Source: Brevibacterium oceani (GTDB taxonomy: Bacteria > Actinomycetota > Actinomycetes > Actinomycetales > Brevibacteriaceae). From it: a stretch of DNA of 64,000 nucleotides. Shown piece by piece: positions 45,803 to 54,712 of the stretch. The first letter of the stretch is position 1, and every line of letters starts with the position of its first letter. The stretch spans positions 62,001-126,000 of the forward strand of contig NZ_JABKDE010000010.1 of the NCBI RefSeq assembly GCF_013623835.1, written 5' to 3'. Both the position numbers and the translations under genes were made by a program. The notes under the pieces are model-generated. The model saw only the letters and a list, made by a program, of their open reading frames with translations, had not been told where the DNA came from and did no database searches.

Positions 45803-47041
45803 CTACTCCTCGACCTTGACCCTCCGGCGGTCCTTCTCCAGCCGCACCTCGTGGCTCGACCGGGAAGGATTGAGCAGCTTGAGCAGCGACAGTGCAATCA
45901 CGGCTCCCAGCACCGCGCACCCGGCGGGCAGCAGCATCGCAGTCTTCGCATCGGCGGCGTCGATGATGTTGCCGGCGATCGCCGAACCGAAGGCGACGCC
46001 GAAGCCCAGCGAGGTCCCGAGCCATGCGAAGGCCTCGGTGAGGCGACGAGGCGGGGCGAGCTGTTCGATGACGGAGTTCGCGCCGATGAGGCTCGGGGCG
46101 ATCGCCGACCCGACGACGACCAAGATGATGCCGTAGGTGACCATCGAATTCGCCAGCAGCATCAGGCACGCGCCGACTGCCAAGGCAGACACCGCGACAC
46201 CGAAGCGGTGGTGCACGGCGGCCTTCCAATTCCGAGCCCCGTACAGCGCCCCGGACACCAGCGATCCCAGTGCCAGGCAGGACAGCAGCACACCGGCCGT
46301 GGACTTCACGCCGAGTTCGTCGGCGAAGGCGACGGCGATGACGTCGATCGCACCGAAGTTCACGCCGAGGAAGATGTTGACGAAGATGATCGCAAGGATG
46401 CCCGGGTTCGAGACCACGTGCCCTTTGGCTTCGGTCGTCCGCTCGACCGGCGGCGGTTCGGTCGCCTTCTGGATGTAGAGAAGCAGCGAGCCCACACCCA
46501 CGGTAATCATCGAGAGGATGATGCCCGCCGGCGGCCACACCGCGGTCGCGAGCACCGTGGCCAGCACGGGCCCGGAGACGAACATCAGCTCATCGGCGAC
46601 GGACTCCCACGAGAACGCGGTCTGCAGCTTCTTCGGCGTATCCACGAGGTGTGACCAGCGCGAACGCACGAGCGAACCGACGGAGCCGACAGTGGCGCCG
46701 CCCATGCCGGCGAAGGCGAAGATGAGTCCCGGCCACCAGTCGCCGTAGACGGAGACGATGAGCAGCGTCAGTGCCGCGAGGTGGATGACGACGATGGGTG
46801 CCATGACCCGCGACTGCCCGTGGCGGTCGACGAGCCGCGCGATCCCGGGGCCGGCAAGGGCTTGGACGATCATGTACACGGCGGAGACGATGCCCGCCAG
46901 ACCATAGGATCCGGTCACGCCCTGGATGAACAGGACGATTCCCAGTCCCAGCACGGCGATGGGCATCCGGGCGACGAGACCGGCCAAGGAGAACTTGAGA
47001 GCACCGGGAAGCGACAGAATTTCCCGATAGTTGTTGAACAC
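45803..47041 (-). CDS. MFS transporter
   Basis: This is a 412-residue, 12-helix permease. The first helix pair reads LAGLVARMPIAVLGLGIVLFIQ, and the loop 2-3 motif is ARLVDRHGQSRVMAP. The GTG start has no strong ribosome site. It is divergent from the LCP gene and ends at a good terminator. The substrate is unknown. Confidence 0.88.
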   Translation of the reverse strand: MFNNYREILSLPGALKFSLAGLVARMPIAVLGLGIVLFIQGVTGSYGLAGIVSAVYMIVQALAGPGIARLVDRHGQSRVMAPIVVIHLAALTLLIVSVYGDWWPGLIFAFAGMGGATVGSVGSLVRSRWSHLVDTPKKLQTAFSWESVADELMFVSGPVLATVLATAVWPPAGIILSMITVGVGSLLLYIQKATEPPPVERTTEAKGHVVSNPGILAIIFVNIFLGVNFGAIDVIAVAFADELGVKSTAGVLLSCLALGSLVSGALYGARNWKAAVHHRFGVAVSALAVGACLMLLANSMVTYGIILVVVGSAIAPSLIGANSVIEQLAPPRRLTEAFAWLGTSLGFGVAFGSAIAGNIIDAADAKTAMLLPAGCAVLGAVIALSLLKLLNPSRSSHEVRLEKDRRRVKVEE

Positions 47042-47363
47042 CAGGAAAGTCTACCGAGCGCCCCGAACGTCGGCCAGGTGAACTCTGCGTTATTACTGGT
47101 GAGTCGCCTCACCTCGGCGCCGGTGAGATCACCGTTCGATCACAATGCGATCATCGGCGACCGAAGGGCTCGCCGGGACGCGTGCACGGGCGCTGACAAG
47201 GACGAACACCCTCGCCGAGGTGGCCCTGCCCTCTCGTGCGACCGCACGGTCGGGCGCAGGGAGTGTTGCGGATGTGAGAACTGAGTCACCCCGGCCGCTA
47301 TACAATAGGCGGGATTGCCCACTTTCCCGGCGTGATGCGCCGCCCCGAAACCCCGGAGTGCCG
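47042..47363. other. 322-base divergent promoter region
   Basis: The gap between the MFS and LCP genes carries no credible ORF. A -10-like TATACAAT (47299-47306) lies about 60 bases before the LCP start, with only a weak -35. One copy of the recurrent 11-mer GCCGAGGTGGC is at 47214-47224. Confidence 0.5.
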
Positions 47364-48407
47364 ATGACGGACAACACCACCTTCGACGATCTCTTCGACC
47401 ACCAACCCGAAGAACAGCAGCGACCGCGGAAGAAGAAGCGCGTCTGGCGCAAGGTCCTCGTGGTCCTGCTCATCATCGTCATCCTCGGTGTGCTCGGCAT
47501 CGGACTCTATGTGTGGAACGTCGGACGGTCCTTCGACGACAACGCCAACCGGCTCAGCGATGAACAGGTCTTCGGCAAGCAGAAGAAGAGCGACGGACAG
47601 GACGGCGGCACGAACATCCTGCTGCTCGGCTCGGACGAGCCGATGAGCGATGTCGACGTCAACGATTCGCGTGGCCTGCGCTCGGACACGATCATGGTCA
47701 TGCACCTGCCCAAGGACGGCGGCAACGTCCAGGTCATGTCGATCCCGCGCGACAGCTACGTCGACATCGAGGGCCACGGCAAGGCGAAGATCAACGCGGC
47801 CCTGTCCTACGGCGGTCTACCTCTGGCCGTGTCGACGGTCTCGGACTTCATCGGTACGGACCTCGATCACGTGGCGATCATTGACTTCGAGGGATTCAAG
47901 GCACTGACCGACAGCCTCGGCGGGGTGACCGTGAACTCCGAGCAGGCCTTCGAGAAGAACGGCTACACCTTCACCCAGGGCGAGAACGTCTTGGGCGGCG
48001 ACGAGGCGCTGACCTTCGTGCGCGAGCGCAAGTCCTTCAAGGACGGCGACTTCCAGCGCGCGCGCAACCAGCAGGCGTTCATCCGCGGGCTGACGAACGA
48101 GATCATCTCCGCCGACACCTTGTCGAATCCGAAGAAGATCCAGGACATGGTGAAGAACTTCGCCCCGTACATGTACGTCGATTCCGGCCTGGACGCGAAG
48201 TACATCTCCTCGACCGCCTTCGACATGCGCGACGTCCGCCCTGGTGACATCGAATTCTTCACCGCTCCCGTCGCCGGCGTCGGCACCTCCCCGGACGGTC
48301 AGTCGATCGTCAACGTCGACGAGGACGAGCTGAAGAAGCTCCGCGACTCGTTCAAGAACGACACCGTCGCCGACTATGTGCAGAACGCCCCGGAGGCGCA
48401 CCTGTAG
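47364..48407 (+). CDS. LytR-CpsA-Psr (LCP) family protein
   Basis: LCP proteins attach teichoic acids or other glycopolymers to peptidoglycan. The layout is a short cytoplasmic Asp/Glu/Lys-rich head, one membrane helix (residues 30-50: VLVVLLIIVILGVLGIGLY), and the LCP domain with GTNILLLGSDEP, SRGLRSDTIMVMHLP, VQVMSIPRDSYVDI, KINAALSYGG and ALTFVRERKSFKDGDFQRARNQQ, which hold the catalytic Asp and Arg residues. It is 347 residues from ATG 47364. It is a single gene ending at two hairpins. Confidence 0.94.
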   Translation: MTDNTTFDDLFDHQPEEQQRPRKKKRVWRKVLVVLLIIVILGVLGIGLYVWNVGRSFDDNANRLSDEQVFGKQKKSDGQDGGTNILLLGSDEPMSDVDVNDSRGLRSDTIMVMHLPKDGGNVQVMSIPRDSYVDIEGHGKAKINAALSYGGLPLAVSTVSDFIGTDLDHVAIIDFEGFKALTDSLGGVTVNSEQAFEKNGYTFTQGENVLGGDEALTFVRERKSFKDGDFQRARNQQAFIRGLTNEIISADTLSNPKKIQDMVKNFAPYMYVDSGLDAKYISSTAFDMRDVRPGDIEFFTAPVAGVGTSPDGQSIVNVDEDELKKLRDSFKNDTVADYVQNAPEAHL

Positions 48408-48422
48408 ACGCTCGCGGCGCAG

Positions 48423-48464
48423 ACGACAGCCCCGTACCAGTTCGGTCTGGTGCGGGGCTGTCGT
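48423..48464. terminator. Terminator hairpin after the LCP gene
   Basis: ACGACAGCCCCGTACCAG pairs with CTGGTGCGGGGCTGTCGT around TTCGGT, 15 bases beyond the stop. A second related hairpin follows 68 bases later. Confidence 0.85.
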
Positions 48465-48531
48465 CATACTCTCGCCGAGGTGGCCGACCGTGGCCGCGAA
48501 TGCGGGCATTATGCCCGCCGGCCTTCCACAC

Positions 48532-48572
48532 GACGAACCCCGCTCCAGGAATGGCCTGGTGCGGGGTTCGTC
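48532..48572. terminator. Second hairpin, possibly terminator of the secreted-protein gene
   Basis: GACGAACCCCGCTCCAGG pairs with CCTGGTGCGGGGTTCGTC around AATGG. It shares the CCCCGNNCCAG...CTGGTGCGGGG core with the hairpin at 48423, which suggests duplication. It lies beyond the end of the minus-strand gene at 48650. Confidence 0.7.
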
Positions 48573-48649
48573 TGGTTCGGACTGTCGGCGGTGACCTTTT
48601 CGTCAGCATCGTGGCAATCGTCGAAGCTGTTGCAGACTTCGAGGCCGTG

Positions 48650-49120
48650 TCAGTCTTCGAACTGGACCTTATGGACTCCGTTGGGTGTGCCCCACTCGTT
48701 GTCGGGGTTGGACACGGCTTCATTGGCGACTCCGAGGCTCATCTTTTCGCCGGTCACTGTGTTCTCGTAGTCGACGTACGTCGTTCCCGCAGCGCCTTCT
48801 GCACCGACCCGGTCCCAGTGGGTGACGTTGTCATCGCCGTGCTCGGCCAGTTCCTCGGCGACCTGCGGTGAGGCGAAAGCTTCGACGCGGTCCGTGGCGC
48901 CCTGTCCCCATGCGCGGACGAGCTCATCGGCATACTTGACCGTATCGGTCGGGTAGTAGACGGACTGCGTATCGACGTCCGAGGCAGCCGACTGGCTCGA
49001 CGAGTCGGCGCCGGAAGCATCGGCGGCCATGGCCGGTCCAGTTGCGAGCCCGACGCCGGTGAGTCCGGCGAAGGTGGCGATTCCCAGGGCGGCTGCGCGA
49101 TTGCGGATGGTGGTCTTCAT
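48650..49120 (-). CDS. Small secreted protein, unknown function
   Basis: The 156-residue protein has a clear signal peptide (residues 1-32, ending AMA) and a mature domain of about 110 residues rich in Asp, Glu and Tyr (VYYPTDTVKYADELVRAWGQG, WDRVGAEGAAGTTYVDYEN). AAGGGA precedes the ATG. I do not recognise a family; the size and the pattern of a secreted domain with one conserved WDR-V segment resemble small extracellular proteins of unknown role. It is a single-gene unit. Confidence 0.7.
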   Translation of the reverse strand: MKTTIRNRAAALGIATFAGLTGVGLATGPAMAADASGADSSSQSAASDVDTQSVYYPTDTVKYADELVRAWGQGATDRVEAFASPQVAEELAEHGDDNVTHWDRVGAEGAAGTTYVDYENTVTGEKMSLGVANEAVSNPDNEWGTPNGVHKVQFED

Positions 49121-49701
49121 TGTGTCGATCCCTTCTTCTCATGTGCTGCCACCGACCAGCGGTAGGGCTCGGCGGCATGCCTTTGACGGGGATCAGTATT
49201 CCGACCGAATCTGAGGCCGCGGCAACGATCACTGGGAACGAACTCACAGCCGGTAACGGCATGAAGACAGCACTGTTGCAGTTGCGCGACAGCGGTGAAA
49301 CACAACCGCAGGAATCGCAGTTGGGTGCGGAGCAGAAGGCCTGCGACAGCGGGGATCGAGCGACTTCGACGAGGCAGTCGGCGAGGCCGCCACGACCTCG
49401 CCGGCGGGTTTCATTGCGACATTTCCGATCAAGCAGCGATACGCGATCGTGACCGCTCACATCCTCGATAATGACTTGCGCGCCGAGGCGGCCCCATGGT
49501 CGACCTCGTCTGTTGCGGGGCGCGGTCGCTCACTTACCGGTTACGCCGCAGAACGCGTCGTGCACGACGCGATCGTCGACCGGACGGATGAGTGAGAGCG
49601 CGGGCGGGCGCAGGTCCGACACTCGGGCTGCTGCTCCGCCGATGAGAGCGCGAGAGGAGTGAGCACGCACAAGCGCGGACTCGCAGGCTGTACCCCGATC
49701 G
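49121..49701. other. 580-base region without an intact gene
   Basis: No intact ORF with a start, ribosome site and codon bias is seen. Two things stand out: an open 99-codon frame without a start (49299-49595) and a perfect 18-base palindrome, CGCGTCGTGCACGACGCG, at 49554-49571 within it. No tRNA was found by eye. Confidence 0.5.
49299..49595 (+). pseudogene. Possible gene remnant
   Basis: The frame from 49299 to a TGA at 49595 lacks any ATG, GTG or TTG start, yet from 49362 it reads like a normal protein end: FIATFPIKQRYAIVTAH, then ILDNDLRAEAAPW and YAAERVVHDAIVDRTDE. G/C at third positions is about three in four, a little below that of the intact neighbours. It may be the 3' remnant of a decayed gene; it may also be chance. 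Confidence 0.3.
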
Positions 49702-51345
49702 CTACTTGCCGAGCACCCCGTCGACGAGGGTCCGGGCGTCGTGCTGGACGGCCCGCAGGTGGTCTTCGTTGCGCAGGGACTCGGCGTAGATCTTGTAGAC
49801 GTCTTCCGTGCCCGAGGGGCGCACCGCGAACCAAGAGTTGTCCGTGGTGACCTTGAGTCCGCCGATCGGAGCGTTGTTCCCCGGCGCCGAGGTGAGCACC
49901 GAGGTGACCGCTTCGCCGCCGACGGTCTTCGCGCTCACCTGGCCGGCATCGAGGGCACCGAGCCGGGCCTTCTGTTCGCGGGTGGCAGGTGCGTCCTGAC
50001 GGGCATAGGCGCTGGTGCCGTAGTTGGCGGCCAGGCCGGCGTAGCGCTGCGAGGGGGTCTGGCCCGTCTTCGCGGTCATCTCGGCGGCGAGCAGGGCGAG
50101 GATGATGCCGTCCTTGTCCGTCGACCACACCCGACCGTCGCGGCGTAGGAATGAGGCTCCTGCCGATTCCTCACCACCGAAGGCCAGTGTCGAGTCGAGG
50201 AGCCCGGGGACGAACCACTTGAACCCGACGGGCACTTCGAACAGCGACCTGTCGTGGGCCGAGACGATGCGGTCGACGATCGACGAGGTGACCAGGGTCT
50301 TGCCGATTCCGGCACCGGTCGGCCAGCCGGTGCGAGAGTCGAGCAGGTAGTCGATGGCGGCGGCCAGATAGTGGTTGGGGTTCATCAGGCCCGCATCGGG
50401 AGTGACGATGCCGTGGCGGTCGGCATCGGCATCGTTGCCGGTGGCGATGTCGTAGTCGCCGCGCGAGGCGATGAGCCCGGCCATCGCGAACGGCGAGGAG
50501 CAGTCCATGCGGATGTTCTCATCCCAGTCCAAGGTCATGAACGACCAGGTGGGGTCGACGTCGGGGTGGACGACATCGAGGTTGAGGTCGTAGTCCTCGG
50601 CGATTGCCGCCCAATAGTCGACGCTGGCTCCGCCGAGCGGATCGGCGCCGATCTTCAGCCCGGAGGAGCGGATGATGTCGAGGTCGATGACGGACCCGAG
50701 GTCGTCGACGTAGTTCGAGACGTAGTCGAAGTTCTCGGTGTTCCCCAGATGGAAGGCCCGTTGGAAGGCGGTGCGCGGAATCTTCTCCCACCCGTCGACG
50801 AGGTAGGCGTTGGCGCGTTCGGCGATCCACGTCGTCGTCTCGGTTCCGGCGGGTCCGCCGTGCGGTGGGTTGTACTTGATGCCGCCGTCGGCGGGCGGGT
50901 TGTGGCTGGGGGTGACGATGATGCCGTCGGCCTGCGCGTCCTCACGCGACTTCCCCGCGTTGAAGCCGAGGATCGCATGCGAGACGGCCGGAGTCGGCGT
51001 GAAACCGTCGCGTTCGTCGATGAGAGCGGGCACCTCGGCGGCGGCGAGCACCTCGAGGACGGTGAGGAACGCAGGCTCACTCAGGGCATGGGTGTCGCGG
51101 CCGAGGAAGATCGGCCCGCGGATGCCCTTGTCGCGGCGGAAATCGACGATGGCGGCGGTGATGGCGGCGATGTGCGCCTCGTTGAATGACCGATTGAAGC
51201 TCGAACCGCGATGCCCCGAGGTTCCGAAGCTCACGGCCTGCGACGGCACTGAAGGGTCGGGGATCAGATCATGGTACGAGTCGAGGAGGGCGGGGATGTC
51301 CACGAGATCCCGATCCTGGGCCAACTGGCCGGCGCGAGTAGTCAT
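49702..51345 (-). CDS. pgm: Phosphoglucomutase (alpha-D-glucose phosphate-specific)
   Basis: This enzyme interconverts glucose 1- and 6-phosphate and so supplies sugar nucleotides for wall polymers and glycogen. The phosphoserine loop TSGHRGS is near residue 50, the metal loop is GNDADADRHGIV, the sugar-binding GEESAG is in AFGGEESAGASF, and the phosphate-binding WFAVRPSGTEDVYKIYAE is at the end. Starting at ATG 51345 gives 547 residues, the normal size for this class. The upstream region holds a short tandem repeat. Confidence 0.95.
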   Translation of the reverse strand: MTTRAGQLAQDRDLVDIPALLDSYHDLIPDPSVPSQAVSFGTSGHRGSSFNRSFNEAHIAAITAAIVDFRRDKGIRGPIFLGRDTHALSEPAFLTVLEVLAAAEVPALIDERDGFTPTPAVSHAILGFNAGKSREDAQADGIIVTPSHNPPADGGIKYNPPHGGPAGTETTTWIAERANAYLVDGWEKIPRTAFQRAFHLGNTENFDYVSNYVDDLGSVIDLDIIRSSGLKIGADPLGGASVDYWAAIAEDYDLNLDVVHPDVDPTWSFMTLDWDENIRMDCSSPFAMAGLIASRGDYDIATGNDADADRHGIVTPDAGLMNPNHYLAAAIDYLLDSRTGWPTGAGIGKTLVTSSIVDRIVSAHDRSLFEVPVGFKWFVPGLLDSTLAFGGEESAGASFLRRDGRVWSTDKDGIILALLAAEMTAKTGQTPSQRYAGLAANYGTSAYARQDAPATREQKARLGALDAGQVSAKTVGGEAVTSVLTSAPGNNAPIGGLKVTTDNSWFAVRPSGTEDVYKIYAESLRNEDHLRAVQHDARTLVDGVLGK

Positions 51346-51418
51346 TCTTCTACCTTGCCAAACCTCGGCCACCTGTCACAGTCCAGTCCACGGAGTTCTT
51401 GCATCGTGGACTCCGGGG

Positions 51419-51500
51419 CATCGAAGCGCGATCCCGCCACGTCGGAAGCGCGACCCGCCCACATCGAAGCGCGACCAGCCCACGTCGGAGCGCGATCACG
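51419..51500. repeat. Four-unit tandem repeat upstream of pgm
   Basis: Four contiguous units of about 20-22 bases share CGAAGCGCGACC and CGCCCACRT (starting 51419, 51438, 51460 and 51481). Units alternate ACATCGAAG and ACGTCGGAAG. There are no spacers, so it is not a CRISPR. It lies 75 bases before the pgm start. Confidence 0.75.
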
Positions 51501-51524
51501 TGATGAGTCTGTCTGGGCGCCGAA

Positions 51525-51818
51525 TCAGTCCGGCGGCTCCACGGAGTCGTCCTCTTCTTCGTTCGTGTCTCCACCGCTGATGTCTCGGTCTTTGTCGGGG
51601 GAGGTCCCCTCGGCCTTGGCCTGAGCCTCTTCGGGGTCCCGCTCGATCGGCACCTCGTGGTCCTCGGCGATGCGCCGGAGTCGTTCCTCAGGCGTCTGGG
51701 AACTGCCTTCTGCGTCTGTCTCTGCGCTGACGCCGACGGCGGAGCTCTCGATCTGCTGCGCGTCCTCGGTGTCCTGTTCCGGTTCGTTCGTCGGCAGGTT
51801 CTTCTTCTCGTCGCTCAT
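51525..51818 (-). CDS. Acidic 97-residue protein, unknown function
   Basis: A polar, Glu/Asp-rich protein (MSDEKKNLPTNEPEQD start) that is probably disordered apart from a short amphipathic helix near ERLRRIAEDHEVPIERDP. A longer upstream frame exists, but ATG 51818 has a GAGAGGAG site. The helix segment resembles the C-terminal motif of the small domain at 54922 (ERLQGVADEIGVTLHRNP), which suggests a distant relation. No known family is recognised. Confidence 0.6.
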   Translation of the reverse strand: MSDEKKNLPTNEPEQDTEDAQQIESSAVGVSAETDAEGSSQTPEERLRRIAEDHEVPIERDPEEAQAKAEGTSPDKDRDISGGDTNEEEDDSVEPPD

Positions 51819-52060
51819 GGACTCTCTGCTCCTCTCGGAGGCGAAGGCCCTCACCGCGTTCGGCGGCGGGGTGGGATCCGCGAAAGCGATATCGCGATCC
51901 GTGGACTCGACGTTAGACCCAACCTGGCGTGGGAGCAAGGGGGTACGGACGCGACCCTGTGCAGCAGGACGACCCTGAGATAGAGTGAAATCACCGCGCG
52001 GACAGGCGCCCAGAAGTCTGCCCCACACAACCCCACACCGATGTGGTGAGGAGTACAGGC

Positions 52061-53071
52061 ATGGTCGGGGCTGAGAGGGAATCGATCACACAGCGAGCGT
52101 TCACCGGCGGTCTGCCCGCCGATGCGTTCATCGATGCGACCTTGGCCGACATCCACCGGCGATATCTGGGCCTCGACGATGGCGAGGTCGCCGACTACAT
52201 TCCCATCCTCGCCGAGGCGGACCCGAGCAGGTTCGGTCTCAGCCTCATCGAATCGGCCGGGGCCGTGCATGAGATCGGCGACGCCGATCTCGAATTCTCC
52301 ATCCAGTCGATCTCGAAGGCCTTCGTCTTCGCTCTCGTCTGCCAGGCCCGCAGCACCGAACTCGTCCACGAACGCGTGGGTGTGAACAACACGGGACTCC
52401 CGTTCAACTCGGTGATGGCCATCGAACTCAACGACGGCAAACCGCTGAACTCGATGGTCAACGCCGGTGCCATCGCCACGACCGCACTCATGCCCGGGGC
52501 CACCTCGGCGGAGAAATGGGAGAACATCCGGTCCGGGCTCTCCCGCTTCGCCGGTCGGCAGCTGCGCCTCGACGGTCGGGTCTACCAGTCGGAGATGGAG
52601 GCGAACCAACGCAACAAGGCTCTGGCCCGTCTGCTCGAGAGCTACGGTCGCATCATCACCGACCCGCTCGACACCGTCGACGTCTACACCCGCCAGTGCT
52701 CGCTGTTGGTGACCGCGCACGATCTCGCGGTCATGGGCGCGACGCTCGCCGACGGCGGCATCAACCCGCTGACCCGCTCCCGCGTGGTCTCTGCCGAGGT
52801 CGCCCGCGACACCCTGGCCCTGCTCGCCTCGTGCGGGATGTACGAGAACAGCGGGGAGTGGCTCTTCGAGATCGGTCTGCCCGCGAAATCCGGGGTCTCC
52901 GGCGGCATCGTCGCCATCGCCCCGGGCAAGGGTGCGTTGGGCACCTATTCGCCGAGGTTGGACTCCGCGGGCAACAGCGTGCGCGGTCAGCGCGCGTGCT
53001 TCCACATCTCCCGAGCACTGGGGATGAACCTCTTCGCCTCGAACGCCGTCGAACGCCCATGGAAAGGATGA
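52061..53071 (+). CDS. glsA: Glutaminase
   Basis: This enzyme hydrolyses L-glutamine to glutamate and ammonia; it has a serine beta-lactamase-like fold. The catalytic S-x-x-K is SISK (Ser83, Lys86). Other motifs are PFNSVMAIELNDGKPLNSMVNAGAI and GIFNGVSGG-like KSGVSGGIVAIAPG. It is 336 residues from ATG 52061 with GAGGAG upstream. The MFS gene starts essentially at its stop codon, so the two are one unit, and the carrier may move an amino acid linked to glutamine use. Confidence 0.95.
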   Translation: MVGAERESITQRAFTGGLPADAFIDATLADIHRRYLGLDDGEVADYIPILAEADPSRFGLSLIESAGAVHEIGDADLEFSIQSISKAFVFALVCQARSTELVHERVGVNNTGLPFNSVMAIELNDGKPLNSMVNAGAIATTALMPGATSAEKWENIRSGLSRFAGRQLRLDGRVYQSEMEANQRNKALARLLESYGRIITDPLDTVDVYTRQCSLLVTAHDLAVMGATLADGGINPLTRSRVVSAEVARDTLALLASCGMYENSGEWLFEIGLPAKSGVSGGIVAIAPGKGALGTYSPRLDSAGNSVRGQRACFHISRALGMNLFASNAVERPWKG

Positions 53072-53073
53072 TG

Positions 53074-54699
53074 ATGACCACCGAAACCGCAGCGCACGAG
53101 ACCGAGGAGCGGCGGTCCTGGGCCCCGATGATCGGGCTCTTCCTCGCCCAGGTCCTCATGTCCTTCAACGTGGCGGCACTGCCGATCTCGCTGGGCGGAA
53201 TGGTCGAGGACTTCGGCGTTCCGCCCACCGTCGCCTCGTCGACGATCGTCGTCTACGGACTCGCCGTGGCGGCACTCGTGATGACCGGCGCGAAGCTGGG
53301 GCAGCGCATCGGGTGGGTGCTCATCTTCCGCGTGGTGCTCGTCGTCTTCGCGGCCTCCTCGCTGCTGATGATCTTCTCCCGCACCGTCGCCTGGGTCATC
53401 ACCGGGCAGCTGCTCGCCGGTGCCGCGGCCGCGATCATCGTGCCGGCACTGGTCGCACTCATCGCGGAGAACTACCGGGGTGCGCAGCAGGCGGCGGCGG
53501 TCGGGTCGCTGGGGTCGGCACGCGCCTTCTCGGGGATGAGCGCCTTCCTCATCGGCGGCACGTTGGGCACCTTCGTGGGATGGCGGCCGATCTTCTTCAT
53601 CACACTCGGGCTCGCCGTCGTCGTCTTCGCCCTGACCTTCACGCTCAAGTCCGATCGCGGCGATGCGTCGATCCGGATCGACGCCGTCGCCTCGGGGCTC
53701 ATCGGCGCGGCAGTTGTGCTGCTGACAATGGGGTTCAACAACCTCAACGCGTGGGGCATCATCCGCGCCGAGGATGGGGCACCGTTCGCGGTCGCCGGGC
53801 TGTCCCCGGCGCCGGTCTTCATCGTCGTCGGCATCGTCCTCGGGCAGCTGTTCTTCATGTGGACGAAGCGGCGGAAGGCGGCCGGGAAGGTCCCGCTCGT
53901 CGACATCAGCGTGCTCGGTCGGCCGAGCGAACGGGCGGCCGTCTACGCCATGTTCGTCATCGTCGCCATGGAGGCGGCCGTGAACTTCACGGTCCCGACC
54001 TATATCCAGGTCGTCCAGGGGCGGACCCCTTTCGACACGTCGCTGGCGATGCTGCCGTTCAATCTCACGGTCTTCGTCACCGCCACCCTCATCGTCCGCT
54101 TCTACAAGCGCTACGCCCCGCGCACCATCGCGCTGTTCTCGTTCGGGCTGACGACGGCGGCGCTGGTGTGGTTGGCGTTCGTCGTGACGAACAACTGGGA
54201 GACCCTGCCGACGATCCTCGGCCTCATCGTCTTCGGCATCGGTCAGGGTGCGCTTGTGACCTTGGTGTTCAATGTGCTCGTCACGGCCGCACCGAAGCAT
54301 CTGGCCGGTGACGTCGGGTCGATCCGCGGCACGGCGCAGAACCTCGCCTCGGCGGTCGGCACTGCGGTGATGGGCGCCCTGCTGGTCACGGTGCTGTCGA
54401 CCGGGCTGGTGTCTGCCGCCGACGATCATCCCGAGCTCCCGCCGGAGCTGATCGCCCAGGTCGACCTCGACAACGCGAACTTCGTCAGCAACGACGAGCT
54501 GCGGGAGATCCTCTCGGGGACGACGGCGACACCCGAGCAGGTCGAGCATGCGGTGGAGCTGAACTCGCAGCAGCGGCTGCGCACCCTCAAGCTCGGTTTC
54601 CTCATTCTCGCCGGGATCAGTCTGGCAGCGGCGCTGCCGGCCTCACGCCTGCCGAAGTATCGTGCGGACGAGATCCCCGATCCGGCGACGGAGGGCTAG
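53074..54699 (+). CDS. MFS transporter, DHA2-like (14 helices)
   Basis: This is a 541-residue carrier with about 14 membrane helices; the length and the long C-terminal extension fit drug:H+ antiporter-2 proteins. The start is ambiguous among four nearby ATGs (53059, 53068, 53071 and 53074); 53074 has the best spacing from GGAAAGG. The ATG at 53068 overlaps the glutaminase stop. Being coupled to glutaminase, it may export or import an amino acid or amine, but the sequence only supports a DHA2-type permease. Confidence 0.86.
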   Translation: MTTETAAHETEERRSWAPMIGLFLAQVLMSFNVAALPISLGGMVEDFGVPPTVASSTIVVYGLAVAALVMTGAKLGQRIGWVLIFRVVLVVFAASSLLMIFSRTVAWVITGQLLAGAAAAIIVPALVALIAENYRGAQQAAAVGSLGSARAFSGMSAFLIGGTLGTFVGWRPIFFITLGLAVVVFALTFTLKSDRGDASIRIDAVASGLIGAAVVLLTMGFNNLNAWGIIRAEDGAPFAVAGLSPAPVFIVVGIVLGQLFFMWTKRRKAAGKVPLVDISVLGRPSERAAVYAMFVIVAMEAAVNFTVPTYIQVVQGRTPFDTSLAMLPFNLTVFVTATLIVRFYKRYAPRTIALFSFGLTTAALVWLAFVVTNNWETLPTILGLIVFGIGQGALVTLVFNVLVTAAPKHLAGDVGSIRGTAQNLASAVGTAVMGALLVTVLSTGLVSAADDHPELPPELIAQVDLDNANFVSNDELREILSGTTATPEQVEHAVELNSQQRLRTLKLGFLILAGISLAAALPASRLPKYRADEIPDPATEG

Positions 54700-54712
54700 A
54701 GCTCGGGTCAGT

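Noticed and set aside
49471..49662. A 63-codon frame in the gap before pgm
   Set aside because: Arg/Pro/Ser-rich composition, no ribosome site and no recognisable family.
51419..51500. Short CRISPR array
   Set aside because: Units abut one another and no spacers or cas genes are present.
52516..54699. A 727-residue frame containing the DHA2 carrier
   Set aside because: The N-terminal 180 residues overlap glutaminase in another frame and have no transporter character.
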